Shown here: piece after piece, positions 24,023 to 33,087 of the stretch
Numbering within the stretch: position 1 is the first letter of the stretch
How the letters are laid out: each line of letters starts with the position of its first letter
Assembly (NCBI GenBank): GCA_903900345.1
Contig: CAIUMO010000019.1
Coordinates: forward strand, 1-36,998
DNA length: 36,998 nucleotides
DNA from: an uncultured bacterium
Lineage (GTDB): Bacteria > Patescibacteriota > Saccharimonadia > Saccharimonadales > Saccharimonadaceae
Reading direction: 5' to 3'
Position numbers and translations under genes: made by a program
Notes under the pieces: generated by a model
The model's database searches: none
The model's input: only the letters and a program-made list of their open reading frames with translations
What the model was told of the DNA's origin: nothing

Positions 24023-25694
24023 AACGGAAATTATCCGAGTGTAAAGCTCGAAACAATGAATTCACCTCTGTTAAAAGGGGTGAATTTTGTTTTCCAGGAC
24101 ATATTTCTGAGTACCTAGGCATTTTGTCAAAAATCACTCCAAAGAACTGGGCTTTCTTGATCGGGTCTATCTGTTGCAACAGTAGTTTATCCATGTTTTC
24201 CAGGAAGTATTTGACCCTGGCGATAACTTTCTCGGTATTTTTCGGCTGAGCCTCATTCGTGGTCTTTTTGTCGTTTTCAAGGGTTTGTATCTCATTTTCT
24301 ATGCGCATTAGGTCTTCCTCCATGTATTTTAGTGCCGTTTGAGATGTAAGCGACTTCATGCTTCGGACTGTCATCATGGCTTCGTCTTTTAGTTCCTTGA
24401 TGCGTTCGTCATAGTTTTCGACGACCTTAATGACGTCAATCTGACGCTTTTCCCATTCTTTAGCAACCGCGCTCACTACCATATCTATTTGTTCCTGAGA
24501 TACTGTTATATGACCGATAAACTCAGCGACATTAGCTTCCAGCTCATCTTTGGGAATACGGAAGTAATGACCGTGATTACTGCAGTGATATGCCGGATAG
24601 AGTTTTCCATTCTTACCTCGTGAAGCGCTCCCAAGTAGTGGGCGACTACAAATCGGACAACCGATATACTTACGGTACGCGTAATCCTGATTATGTACGC
24701 CTTTATTGGCTAGATATGGTGGTGCCTGTTTGGTGTAGACCTCTAACTCATCACCATTTTCAATAATCCCAAATTTGCCTTTATGAGCCCGATTAAATAG
24801 CTCAATGTCTACAATTCCGTCAAAGACACAGCGCACAGGTTTGTTCTCGGTCCATTTTTCGACATTTACGCCTGCATAGATATGATGACGAGCTAATTTC
24901 CATAGTGCAGTAACTGTCAGCGGCCCTCCACCAGATTGTGAGACGATTTTAGTGCGATCTTGCTTGCTTCTTTGATAGCGAATTCGAGTCTTAAAACCCA
25001 GTGCATTTAACTTGTCGCATATCTGTTGGTCGCTATATATTCCGACTGCTCTTAACTCAAACATCTTTTTAACTAACGGGGCTTCGGTTGGGTGAGGTTT
25101 TAGTACAGTGCGTTTGCCGTTTCTAGTTTCAATCTTTTCGCTAACAAAACCGTATGGAGCTTGGCGCATCCAATAGCCTAGACGCGTATAGCGTACTTCT
25201 GCGCCTATCATACGGCTCAAGATGTCTCGTAGCTCATCTTTGGCTCTTTCAGCTTCTAGGTATTCAGCCTTCTTGCTTGGTGAGTATTTGCTCCACGAGT
25301 ATTCAACGCCTAAATGTTCAAGTGTATTTACTTTCTGAGAGCTAATGACGCCGTAAATATCGACAAGCGTTACATTTATCTGTTCAAGTTGTAATTTAAG
25401 CTGGTCATACGGCGATCCGCCACCACGCGTAAAACGGTCTATGGATTTAATGACAAAGAATTGAATGTCGTTTTTAGCGTCCTTGCAGTAATTTATAGCC
25501 AGCTGCATGGGCTGTTCTATTTTAGATCCCGATTCCAGGAAGACGAATTGCTCTTTGACGTTTAGGTTATGTGTTTCGGCGTAGCGTAGTAGTTGTTCGC
25601 GCTGAGCTTCCGGTGAATCGCCGTCAGTACCTTGCTTGGTAGTTGAGACGCGTATAGCGATAACAGCATTAGGGCGTTTTATTTCGCTTTGCAT
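23982..25694 (-). CDS. Serine recombinase (resolvase/integrase family)
   Basis: 570 aa large serine recombinase that probably integrated this accessory island. N-terminal resolvase domain with catalytic Ser17 in AIRVSTTKQ, later IKSIDRFTRGG. The recombinase domain follows (GYWMRQAPYGFV, KKMFELRAVGIYSDQQICDKLN), then a zinc ribbon (CPICSRPLLGS ... YHCSNHGHYF) and a coiled coil at about 425-490. The last residues (ISPGIEPGLPG) are antisense to the tRNA-Glu T-arm and the stop is formed opposite its anticodon arm. The natural end of the protein has therefore been replaced by whatever the attachment site encodes. Translation is coupled to a 45-aa gene, with a 16-nt overlap. A tRNA target is less typical for serine than for tyrosine integrases. 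Confidence 0.92.
   Translation of the reverse strand: MQSEIKRPNAVIAIRVSTTKQGTDGDSPEAQREQLLRYAETHNLNVKEQFVFLESGSKIEQPMQLAINYCKDAKNDIQFFVIKSIDRFTRGGGSPYDQLKLQLEQINVTLVDIYGVISSQKVNTLEHLGVEYSWSKYSPSKKAEYLEAERAKDELRDILSRMIGAEVRYTRLGYWMRQAPYGFVSEKIETRNGKRTVLKPHPTEAPLVKKMFELRAVGIYSDQQICDKLNALGFKTRIRYQRSKQDRTKIVSQSGGGPLTVTALWKLARHHIYAGVNVEKWTENKPVRCVFDGIVDIELFNRAHKGKFGIIENGDELEVYTKQAPPYLANKGVHNQDYAYRKYIGCPICSRPLLGSASRGKNGKLYPAYHCSNHGHYFRIPKDELEANVAEFIGHITVSQEQIDMVVSAVAKEWEKRQIDVIKVVENYDERIKELKDEAMMTVRSMKSLTSQTALKYMEEDLMRIENEIQTLENDKKTTNEAQPKNTEKVIARVKYFLENMDKLLLQQIDPIKKAQFFGVIFDKMPRYSEICPGKQNSPLLTEVNSLFRALHSDNFRLVISPGIEPGLPG
24059..24093 (+). terminator. Probable terminator of tRNA-Glu inside the recombinase gene
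   Basis: AATTCACC ... GGTGAATT (8-bp stem, 12-nt loop) followed by TTGTTTT on the plus strand, 37 nt beyond the CCA end. It is antisense to the recombinase C-terminus. Confidence 0.65.
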
Positions 25695-25816
25695 AAGTCC
25701 TCGCTTATGATGTCGACTAGTATTGCAGCCAGCATTTCAATGCGCTCTTCGGGAGATAATGAATAAACTTCTGGAAGTTCGATTTCTTTATTTTGTGTAC
25801 CCTTTGTTCTACCCAT
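25679..25816 (-). CDS. Small protein upstream of and coupled to the recombinase
   Basis: 45 aa: MGRTKGTQNKEIELPEVYSL, then SPEERIEMLAAILVDIISED and a short tail. A basic start and one amphipathic helix; no named family recognised. Its stop lies 16 nt inside the recombinase gene, so translation is probably coupled. Size and position suggest an accessory or excision-control factor for the recombinase (inference). Its promoter carries a palindrome that could be its operator. Confidence 0.65.
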   Translation of the reverse strand: MGRTKGTQNKEIELPEVYSLSPEERIEMLAAILVDIISEDLCKAK

Positions 25817-25831
25817 TTTTGCGATTTCCAA

Positions 25832-25854
25832 CTATCCTTTATAAGGATAGTATA
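25832..25854 (-). promoter_or_regulatory. Promoter with palindromic operator of the recombinase operon
   Basis: TATACT (25849-25854, minus strand) is followed immediately by the perfect inverted repeat CTATCCTT-ATA-AAGGATAG (25832-25850), which would cover the transcription start. A half-site (GGGATAG) lies at about 25866. This is the layout of a repressor operator. Confidence 0.6.
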
Positions 25855-26018
25855 GCACCTAAATAGGGATAGCTGCAACACTTTTTTTCATAAAAATGTT
25901 GTATAAAAATCCCCACTAAGGTAATTGCATATTTTTGATTCATTTCACCACTGTTATTACTTGCATTATTTTCTCTCTTCTTTTATATATACATATAGGC
26001 ACAAAGATTAGGAGAAAG

Positions 26019-26807
26019 ATGAAAAGGTATGAGCCCAAACAAAGGTATAGTGTTTCCAAGTCTCAATTAGATATATTACTGTATTTACTTAAGTATCGGT
26101 TTTTAACAAGTGATTTATTAGCAGACATATTAGACAGGGATAGATCAACTATATATGAAAGATTATCAGTATTAGTCAGTCAAGGTTATATAGCAAAGCA
26201 ATATGACAAAACTTTTAGACTTAGAGGAAGATCGGCAACTTATTGTCTAGCGCCAGCAGGCATTCGCTATTTAAAACATCATGGTCATGAACGTACTCAG
26301 CTTCATTACAAGAATAGATACTTTACTGACGAGCAAATCGATACCCAGCTATTGTATATAAAGATTTGGTTAATACTCCGCAAACACTATGCAGATAAGT
26401 TCTATGGCTATACCAAATACCAACTTAATCCGAACAGCTATATTAAACCGACTCCTCATTTAAAACTTGAAGGAATTACTGACGCGATACCTGATTATTT
26501 TGTTGAATTATTTCCGGCATTTACATTGAGCTGGAGAATTAAAAAGCGCATCAACCAGCATATAGAGGCCGCAGATGAATCCGAATACCGATATCCGCAT
26601 TTACTGCTCATTGCTGGCAACAGCAGCACTGAACGACGAATTATAAAAATGACCGCCGATACATACGCAGGTTTTGATATATTTACGACCATCTTAGATA
26701 GGTTGATGGGTGGCGAAAAGGAGATTTGGTTACGACCGGAGGATGTGTATTTGGATGAATATAAGACTACGCAAAGGGTTCTATTGCCAATCGAGATTGA
26801 GAAATAA
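26019..26807 (+). CDS. Replication-relaxation family protein
   Basis: 262 aa. The N-terminal winged-helix-like region (SVSKSQLDILLYLLKYRFLTSDLLADIL, RDRSTIYERLSVLVSQGYI, then CLAPAGIRYLKHHG) matches replication-relaxation (Rep_relax) proteins carried by plasmids and integrative elements, linked to origin or relaxase functions and transcriptional control. The C-terminal half has no clear domain (ERRIIKMTADTYAGFDIF). The frame opens at 25935, but the ATG at 26019 has a clear Shine-Dalgarno (AGGAG, 5 nt away) and gives the family-like basic N-terminus; the upstream 28 codons look like a spurious hydrophobic extension. It sits 30 nt before the restriction-modification gene and is probably the element's own maintenance protein. 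Confidence 0.8.
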   Translation: MKRYEPKQRYSVSKSQLDILLYLLKYRFLTSDLLADILDRDRSTIYERLSVLVSQGYIAKQYDKTFRLRGRSATYCLAPAGIRYLKHHGHERTQLHYKNRYFTDEQIDTQLLYIKIWLILRKHYADKFYGYTKYQLNPNSYIKPTPHLKLEGITDAIPDYFVELFPAFTLSWRIKKRINQHIEAADESEYRYPHLLLIAGNSSTERRIIKMTADTYAGFDIFTTILDRLMGGEKEIWLRPEDVYLDEYKTTQRVLLPIEIEK

Positions 26808-26821
26808 CCGAATATTTAAGT

Positions 26822-26827
26822 TATAAT
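26822..26827 (+). promoter_or_regulatory. -10 box of the restriction-modification gene
   Basis: TATAAT ending 9 nt before the ATG at 26837; no Shine-Dalgarno, so leaderless. Confidence 0.55.
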
Positions 26828-26836
26828 ATTATTAAT

Positions 26837-29800
26837 ATGAACGAAACAGACCGAACAGCAATTGTCCTGAGGTATTTAGACGAAGTCCGTGAACAATTCG
26901 AGAGTGGTCATGCTATTGAACACGCATACAGACCAGCACTTAAAGCACTAATGAGCAAATTTGAGGATACTGTTGCCGTCAATGACCCGAAGCATTCTGA
27001 GCACGGCGCTCCAGACTTTATTTTTTTAAAGAAATCTAATCTCAAGATAATCAAAGGACATGCTGAAGCAAAAGACATTGGCAAGGATTTGGATAAAGAA
27101 GAAAAATCTGATCAGATGTCGCGCTATGCGGGTTATGCCAACCTTATACTAACTGACTACCTGGAATTCCGTTTCTTTCGTAACGGTGATAAATACGAAA
27201 CAATAAGCCTAGGTTGTGTAAAGAATAATGTATTAAACTTAACTCCAGAAAACGGTGAACGTCTGATTTGTGAGCTTGAAGCGTTCTTAGATCAGACTCC
27301 AGAAAGCATCAAAAGTGGTAAGCGTTTAGCTCAAATCATGGGTGGCAAGGCCCGTCGTATTCGCGATAACGTATCGGAATATCTTACAAGTGACGATATT
27401 GACAGTACTGAGTTGAGCAGAATATACGAAATGATGACTAAACTCTTGGTGCATGACCTAGAGCCAAAGAAATTTGCCGATATGTATGCTCAAACGCTTG
27501 TATATGGCCTTTTTGTTGCTCGTTATGGCGATGATACCCCAGATAGCTTTACGCGTTCAGAGGCCCGTGATTTGGTGCCAAAAAATAACCCATTCTTACG
27601 CCACTTCTTTGATCATATTGTAGGGCCAAATTTTGATACTCGATTAGGATATATTGTCGACGAGTTATGTGAGATTTTTAGCGTTAGTAATGTTCAAGAG
27701 ATTGTGCATAAGCATTTACGTATTCAGGACATTACTAATGACGACAAAGATCCGATCATCCACTTTTATGAGGATTTTTTACAAGAGTATGATCCTAAAA
27801 TACGCAAAGATATGGGCGCATATTACACACCGACACCAGTCGTTAAATTTATTATTCGCCACGTAGACAAGATTCTAAAAGAAGATTTCGGTATTACAAA
27901 AGGCCTTGCTAGTATAGAGACCTTTACGAAGAAGGTTAATATAGGGCAAAAGGTTTCCATCGTTAAGACTGGAAATACCCGCGTTACTAGTACGTCTGTA
28001 ATAGATAAAAAGTTTCACAGAGTTCAGATACTTGATCCTGCAGTCGGTACTGCAACATTCTTAAACGAGACCATAAAATTCATTTACGAACAGTTCAAAG
28101 GGCAAGAGGGACGTTGGCCAAGCTACGTAGCCGAAAATCTTATTCATCGTCTACATGGCTTTGAACTAATGATGGCACCGTACACGATTGCACATTTGAA
28201 ACTGGGTATGACTCTGAAAGAAACTGGCGTAGAAAATCTAAAAGATCGCCTGGGGGTATATTTGACTAATACACTCGAAGAGGGCACGCCGACACAGCAA
28301 GATCTGTTTAGCTTTGGGCTAGCACAGGCCGTTAGCGAAGAGAGTCAGCATGCTGCTGAGGTTAAAAATGAACGACCGATTATGATTGTAATGGGTAACC
28401 CTCCTTATAGTGGCGTAAGCTCTAACGAGACAGAATATGCTAATAAGCTAATCGCGAAATACAAAGTTGAACCAGGCGGTATGCAGAAACTTCAAGAACG
28501 TAAGCACTGGCTAAATGATGATTATGTAAAATTTATAGCTTTTGCTGAGGATATGATAAACAAGAATGGCGACGGTATTGTTGCTATGATTACTAACAAC
28601 GGGTATCTTGATAACTCAACGTTCCGCGGCATGCGTTGGCAACTTCTAAAATCTTTTGATAAAATCTACATCCTAAACTTGCATGGTAATGCGAACAAAA
28701 AAGAAGTTTCCCCTAATGGAGATAAAGACGAGAATGTATTTGACATTATGCAAGGCGTGGGTATTATTATTGCAATTAAGAACGGCGACGATAGTAGTGG
28801 TTTGGCGGATATTTATCATGCTGAGATTTATGGTAAACGACAGTATAAATTTGACATGTTGAATATGGGAGTAGAATTCAAGAAGATTGAATCGTTAGCT
28901 CCAAGTTATTATTTTGTTCCAAAAAACAATATAGGAAAAGATGAGTACGATCAAGGTGTCGGTGTTGATGAGCTTTTCTGTAAATATGTTACCGGTATTG
29001 TTACTATGGGTGACGATTTTATTATTAATGAAAATCCCAATGTCATAGCGGAACGAGTGGAAAAATTACAAAACGGCGATTACACTAAAGATACACTTAA
29101 TAACGAGTTTAGGCTTGGCAAAAACTATGCTGATTTCATATTAGCTAATGCGTCGAAGCTGCAAGTCGACCCATTGAAGATCATTAAACTAAGTTATAGA
29201 CCGTTCGATGAACGCTATACTTACTTCGATAACAAAGTTTTGTGGCGATGGCGAGAAGAGGTAATGCGCAACTTTATTGGGCACGAAAACATCGGCCTAG
29301 TAACAACTCGGCTACAAAAGGAAAATCCAGGAGCGTTCATTACAGCGACTATCATGGGCCATAAAACTTATAATGCCTACGACTCAAATTCAGTATTTCC
29401 ACTCTATATTTATCACAGTGACGGATCAATTACTCCGAATATCAAGCGCGATCTAGCTCTAAATCTTCTTGAGGGGATGTCGTTCAAATTGGGTAACGAA
29501 GTTATATTCCTAAAATATCAAGAAGACAAAATTGAACGAGACTACGTATTAGCAAAGTCACAACGCGAAAAGCAGAACGTATATCCAGCCGATCTATTAG
29601 ATTATATATACGCGACATTGAATAGCCCTTCGTATAAAGAAAATTACAAGGAGTTCCTAAAGGCTGACTTTCCTCGAATTCCAAAACCCAAGGACGGCTT
29701 AGAATTTTGGCGCTTAGCACAGCTAGGCAATGAGCTTCGCAATCTACATCTCATGAGATCATCATTGATTGATGATTACAGCACTACATTTCCAGTACCT

Positions 29801-30100
29801 GGTGATAACATAGTTGCTGATGTTAGGTATTTTGCACGTTCGGTAGATATTAGCATTGCTGGTAAACCAGACACAAAAGAAAAATATAACGAAGAAAATG
29901 CCGTATATATTAACAAGACCCAATATTTTGGTAACGTACCAAAAGAAATATGGGAGTTCTATATCGGTGGGTATCAACCTGCTCAAAAATGGCTAAAAGA
30001 CCGCAGGGGTCGCGAACTAACCAATAATGACATTGAACACTACCAACGTATAATAAAAATCCTCATCGAAACTGACAGGATTATGAAGCAAATCGGATAG
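26837..30100 (+). CDS. Single-chain restriction-modification enzyme (type ISP/IIG-like)
   Basis: 1087 aa fusion. An N-terminal PD-(D/E)xK nuclease is visible as PDFIF (Asp60) and EAK (77-79). A helical connector (about 170-340, with YARGLDDTP-like YGLFVARYGDDTPDSF) leads to an N6-adenine methyltransferase: AdoMet motif I LDPAVGTATFLNE at about residue 399, catalytic motif IV NPPYSG at about 521. The C-terminal third is a target-recognition region ending in YIGGYQPAQKWLKDR and HYQRIIKILIETDRIM, as in type ISP enzymes. No helicase domain is present, so it resembles type ISP enzymes that lack the motor, or type IIG. It would methylate and cut with one protein and guard the island. There is no separate specificity or antirestriction gene beside it. 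Confidence 0.88.
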   Translation: MNETDRTAIVLRYLDEVREQFESGHAIEHAYRPALKALMSKFEDTVAVNDPKHSEHGAPDFIFLKKSNLKIIKGHAEAKDIGKDLDKEEKSDQMSRYAGYANLILTDYLEFRFFRNGDKYETISLGCVKNNVLNLTPENGERLICELEAFLDQTPESIKSGKRLAQIMGGKARRIRDNVSEYLTSDDIDSTELSRIYEMMTKLLVHDLEPKKFADMYAQTLVYGLFVARYGDDTPDSFTRSEARDLVPKNNPFLRHFFDHIVGPNFDTRLGYIVDELCEIFSVSNVQEIVHKHLRIQDITNDDKDPIIHFYEDFLQEYDPKIRKDMGAYYTPTPVVKFIIRHVDKILKEDFGITKGLASIETFTKKVNIGQKVSIVKTGNTRVTSTSVIDKKFHRVQILDPAVGTATFLNETIKFIYEQFKGQEGRWPSYVAENLIHRLHGFELMMAPYTIAHLKLGMTLKETGVENLKDRLGVYLTNTLEEGTPTQQDLFSFGLAQAVSEESQHAAEVKNERPIMIVMGNPPYSGVSSNETEYANKLIAKYKVEPGGMQKLQERKHWLNDDYVKFIAFAEDMINKNGDGIVAMITNNGYLDNSTFRGMRWQLLKSFDKIYILNLHGNANKKEVSPNGDKDENVFDIMQGVGIIIAIKNGDDSSGLADIYHAEIYGKRQYKFDMLNMGVEFKKIESLAPSYYFVPKNNIGKDEYDQGVGVDELFCKYVTGIVTMGDDFIINENPNVIAERVEKLQNGDYTKDTLNNEFRLGKNYADFILANASKLQVDPLKIIKLSYRPFDERYTYFDNKVLWRWREEVMRNFIGHENIGLVTTRLQKENPGAFITATIMGHKTYNAYDSNSVFPLYIYHSDGSITPNIKRDLALNLLEGMSFKLGNEVIFLKYQEDKIERDYVLAKSQREKQNVYPADLLDYIYATLNSPSYKENYKEFLKADFPRIPKPKDGLEFWRLAQLGNELRNLHLMRSSLIDDYSTTFPVPGDNIVADVRYFARSVDISIAGKPDTKEKYNEENAVYINKTQYFGNVPKEIWEFYIGGYQPAQKWLKDRRGRELTNNDIEHYQRIIKILIETDRIMKQIG

Positions 30101-30141
30101 CCGTTCGATTCTATATTAGAGCCAAACATGAAACTATATGG

Positions 30142-30147
30142 TAATAT
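30142..30147 (+). promoter_or_regulatory. -10 box of the sce7726-family gene
   Basis: TATGGTAATAT has TG one base before TAATAT (extended -10). The ATG at 30154 follows after 6 nt; leaderless arrangement. Confidence 0.45.
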
Positions 30148-30153
30148 TGATAC

Positions 30154-30795
30154 ATGAGGGGTAAGCAGAAGCATTATTTAGTTTGCGATATGCATAACCA
30201 TAAAATAAAAAAAACACACTTTGATACAAAAGATTTCGAAATACGCCAAGCGCTAGTTCGTGATTTAGAGGTTGCCTATGCAAACGATCCAGATCACAAG
30301 ATTGTAGAGGAACTTGGTATTAATCACGGTTCAGTACGTGCCGACGTCGCCGTTATTAATGGAATTATGGATTGTTACGAGATTAAAAGTGATCGCGATA
30401 CTTTACAGCGACTACCCGAACAGATTCGTGCATACAACGCAGTATTTGACGAGGTGACATTAGTAGTTGGCTTTACCCATATTTATGAGGCAATCGAAAT
30501 GATTCCTGATTGGTGGGGCGTTACTATCGCCAAAACTAACATTCATGGAGATATAGTTTTCAGCACCATTCGTAAAGCTGAGCCAAATACCAACAAGGAC
30601 AAGGATGCCATCGCGCGTCTACTTTGGCGAGATGAAGCTCTCCGCATTTTAGAGAATAAGAAGCAGGATGTCGGCGTGCGCTCAAAGCCTAAGGTGTTTA
30701 TTTATGAGCGGCTTGTCAGTACTCATAGTATTGACGAGCTATCACTTATTGTTCGTCAATCTTTGCGCTCTCGCCCGATGTGGCGAGCTGCTTAG
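30154..30795 (+). CDS. sce7726 family protein (PD-(D/E)xK-like)
   Basis: 213 aa. The core GSVRADVAVINGIMDCYEIKSD, followed by TLQRLPEQIRAYNAVFD, is the sce7726-family signature; Asp in RADV and Glu-x-Lys in YEIK look like a PD-(D/E)xK nuclease active site. The C-terminal part (LLWRDEALRILENK) is also typical. Members often lie beside sce7725/beta-family genes, and here the convergent neighbour is a beta-family gene whose 3' end overlaps this one by 50 nt. Function in cells is not established; a nuclease role in defence is inference. The gene starts 53 nt after the restriction-modification gene but has its own -10 box. Confidence 0.82.
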   Translation: MRGKQKHYLVCDMHNHKIKKTHFDTKDFEIRQALVRDLEVAYANDPDHKIVEELGINHGSVRADVAVINGIMDCYEIKSDRDTLQRLPEQIRAYNAVFDEVTLVVGFTHIYEAIEMIPDWWGVTIAKTNIHGDIVFSTIRKAEPNTNKDKDAIARLLWRDEALRILENKKQDVGVRSKPKVFIYERLVSTHSIDELSLIVRQSLRSRPMWRAA

Positions 30796-31876
30796 TAATC
30801 AATGTTAGGTGATGATTCAGGCCAGCTTTGAGCCAGGTTGTTGGGTTGCCAGTTTTTGTATTATCAGCTGCTCTCTCGGCAATGTATTTATCTCCTGCGC
30901 TAAAGTTCTCACCCTTGAAAAAGTTTTGTCCAATAATTATTTGTGCTAAGGCGGGGTATTGTTTATGTCCTGCGCCCTTTTTATTACGCAAACCTTCGCC
31001 GCGGCTCACTTCCCATTGAGTGTCATCCGTATACCGGACGCTCGCGCTAGCGTTAGTTCCCGGTATTTGGCCGTAGAAGATAGGATGCTGTATAGCGTAG
31101 TCCGAATAATAAGGGAGCCGTGATGGGTTGGCCTCGCGTAAGTCGTTCCATATTCGCCAGTCATGACGCTGAATTTGGTTCTGGGAGTGCTTATCGAACT
31201 CAGACAAATCTTTGGGGAATGCACCTCCAGAAAGAATCAACGTTCGCCAACTATTGATTGACGGCAATCTGGAAAGTTGGTCTTTTACCTTCTTGGCGTC
31301 ATCGCCTTTGTCAACAATGCCTAAATCTATTAAAAGGTCTGTATTTGAGATATCGAGTTTATTTTGTGTCACAAAATCGTTGATGATTTGGCTTAAATTG
31401 TCTTCGTTGTCTAAATTATGTCGATCAATGCGAATACATAATCCGTAGCTGCTATTGGCTGCATATTCAACAGCAACCTGGCGTGTGGCCGTGTCGGCAT
31501 CTGTACTAACCACCGGTATAATATGGGTGACTGGTATTAATGTGGCGTGAAATAATTTAAGTGAGTCGTTAAGTATCTGTTTCAATGTCATAGAGCGAAG
31601 GTCGCCATCAATTAAGTGAACATCTACGAATGCAGTACTGTCCATCGGGCAGCACTTATTCAGTTCCTCAACAGTACTAGGCAGGACATTCTGCAGTACG
31701 GTCTTTGAATCACTGAGTATTTTATTATAGTCGCCTTTGTCACGTTTCGGAGCGGGCATTATTAACTCAAAGAGTGGAGTGATGTTTCCTCTCACTTTAG
31801 TGTCGAGAGTCGCTAACGCATCTCTTTCTGCTTTTTTCCATCTTAGTATTGGTATATAACTTTTTATAGTAACCAT
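30746..31876 (-). CDS. Beta family protein (phage T4 beta / sce7725-like)
   Basis: 376 aa. The N-terminus (SYIPILRWKKAERDAL, then ITPLFELIMPAP) and the C-terminal region (FYGQIPGTNASASVRYT, WEVSRGEG, QYPALAQIIIG) match the beta-protein family found in phage and in bacterial islands; the activity is unknown. It begins 9 nt after the HigA/ImmA stop, with Shine-Dalgarno AAGGA, so it is the third gene of the higB-higA operon. Its last 50 nt overlap the convergent sce7726 gene, so the two mRNAs would be complementary at their 3' ends. The pairing of beta and sce7726 genes, here tied to a toxin-antitoxin operon, suggests a joint defence function (inference). Confidence 0.8.
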   Translation of the reverse strand: MVTIKSYIPILRWKKAERDALATLDTKVRGNITPLFELIMPAPKRDKGDYNKILSDSKTVLQNVLPSTVEELNKCCPMDSTAFVDVHLIDGDLRSMTLKQILNDSLKLFHATLIPVTHIIPVVSTDADTATRQVAVEYAANSSYGLCIRIDRHNLDNEDNLSQIINDFVTQNKLDISNTDLLIDLGIVDKGDDAKKVKDQLSRLPSINSWRTLILSGGAFPKDLSEFDKHSQNQIQRHDWRIWNDLREANPSRLPYYSDYAIQHPIFYGQIPGTNASASVRYTDDTQWEVSRGEGLRNKKGAGHKQYPALAQIIIGQNFFKGENFSAGDKYIAERAADNTKTGNPTTWLKAGLNHHLTLITKQLATSGESAKIDEQ

Positions 31877-31885
31877 GTCGTTTCC

Positions 31886-33082
31886 TTATGCGAATTGTCC
31901 ATTGAATAAATGCCTAACACCTGTATTTGTGTCATTGACTATCTTTTTTAAGTAGAAATAATTTTGGTGCTTGTACCGTATGTATCCGGCGACCACTGCG
32001 ACATGTACGCCAAGTTCGTTGGCTAAACTTTGAGCTGCCATTGGAGACGGTATGATTTTCGCAGGACTAATTTCCCATTTTGCGGCGGGGATTATAGCCT
32101 CCTGTGCCATTAAATCTGCATCATATTCCATATCATTAATGTTTATTCCTAGACCATCTTCAAGCTCATCAAAAAATACTGAATCATTATTTAGGTGCAG
32201 TGATACGTGCGCAAGTTCATGCAAGAGAGTAAACCAAAAATTATCTATTCGATCAAAGCGTAGCGATAGCCCTATTATCGGGTGTTTTTTATCTTTTAAT
32301 ATAGTTACGCCATCTACACGAGTTTTTGGTAAATGGGGGGTAACGACTAACGTTATTCCATTATCTTCTAGCATTTTTTGTGCGCGCAACGGTCCGTCGT
32401 CGTAAATACTAAGCTTTAGTATCGATTTCATGAAGTCAAGGTTGACGGTGCCATCTCGGTATTCTATTGTGTGTACCGTTGAAGCCTTACTCTCTATGTG
32501 AGTCGCCCATGCCACTAACGCATTTTCGTCAGTTCTAGGGGAAATTCTTTGGTCTGTTTTTCTCCATGCAAGCTGAGCGGTGTTATTTACCGAGCTGCTA
32601 AAGAATCCTGCGAGTAAAGACTCCTTATTCCTCCCATCATACGAACTATCTTCGAAGTATCCAAGTCTATTCATGGCTTTGACAAGAGTATCGCTCCAGG
32701 TTTGAAACCGACCACCATCCTCTGGTTTTTTTATTAACACTCTTGCGGGTATCCCTAAGCCAGATTCGAGGGCGCGAATCATTTCGAGACTCAAAGGTCT
32801 CTTACCCGATAGTACTTCGGATACCTTGCTTCTACTACCTATAAATGGAACTAGGTCTATAGGCGAAAGATCAGCTTGCTCCATGCGGAATTTGATCGCG
32901 TCTATAGGGCTGGGTAATGTAGATGGGTAGCAATCATTTTCGTAGCTCTCAATTAAAGTAGCTAGCACATTTAGACGGTCTCCGTCCTCAGAGTCTGAGG
33001 CTGGATCCGCGGAGACTAGAAGTTCTAGCGCATGTAGCGCCTCGTTGTAGTCGTTGTCGTTTCTGATTGGTCTGATATTCAT
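31886..33082 (-). CDS. HigA-type antitoxin fused to ImmA/IrrE metallopeptidase
   Basis: 398 aa from the ATG at 33082 (MNIRPIRNDNDYNEALHALE), the classic HigA N-terminus; an in-frame ATG at 33103 lies inside higB and is less likely. Residues about 65-115 are an XRE helix-turn-helix (SPIDLVPFIGSRSKVSEVLSGKRPLSLEMIRALE). The C-terminal half is an ImmA/IrrE peptidase with the zinc motif HELAH at about 286-290 and the third-ligand region YDADLMAQEAIIP. An AGTAGG ribosome site lies just upstream, and higB ends 5 nt before. The fusion combines repressor/antitoxin and protease in one chain, so the antitoxin could be self-cleaving or could respond to phage or DNA-damage signals, as ImmA proteins do with their repressors. 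Confidence 0.88.
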   Translation of the reverse strand: MNIRPIRNDNDYNEALHALELLVSADPASDSEDGDRLNVLATLIESYENDCYPSTLPSPIDAIKFRMEQADLSPIDLVPFIGSRSKVSEVLSGKRPLSLEMIRALESGLGIPARVLIKKPEDGGRFQTWSDTLVKAMNRLGYFEDSSYDGRNKESLLAGFFSSSVNNTAQLAWRKTDQRISPRTDENALVAWATHIESKASTVHTIEYRDGTVNLDFMKSILKLSIYDDGPLRAQKMLEDNGITLVVTPHLPKTRVDGVTILKDKKHPIIGLSLRFDRIDNFWFTLLHELAHVSLHLNNDSVFFDELEDGLGININDMEYDADLMAQEAIIPAAKWEISPAKIIPSPMAAQSLANELGVHVAVVAGYIRYKHQNYFYLKKIVNDTNTGVRHLFNGQFA

Positions 33083-33087
33083 AATGC

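Noticed and set aside
25935-26018. N-terminal TM extension of the replication-relaxation protein
   Set aside because: The ATG at 26019 has a clear Shine-Dalgarno and family-like start; the extra hydrophobic codons overlap the -10 region.
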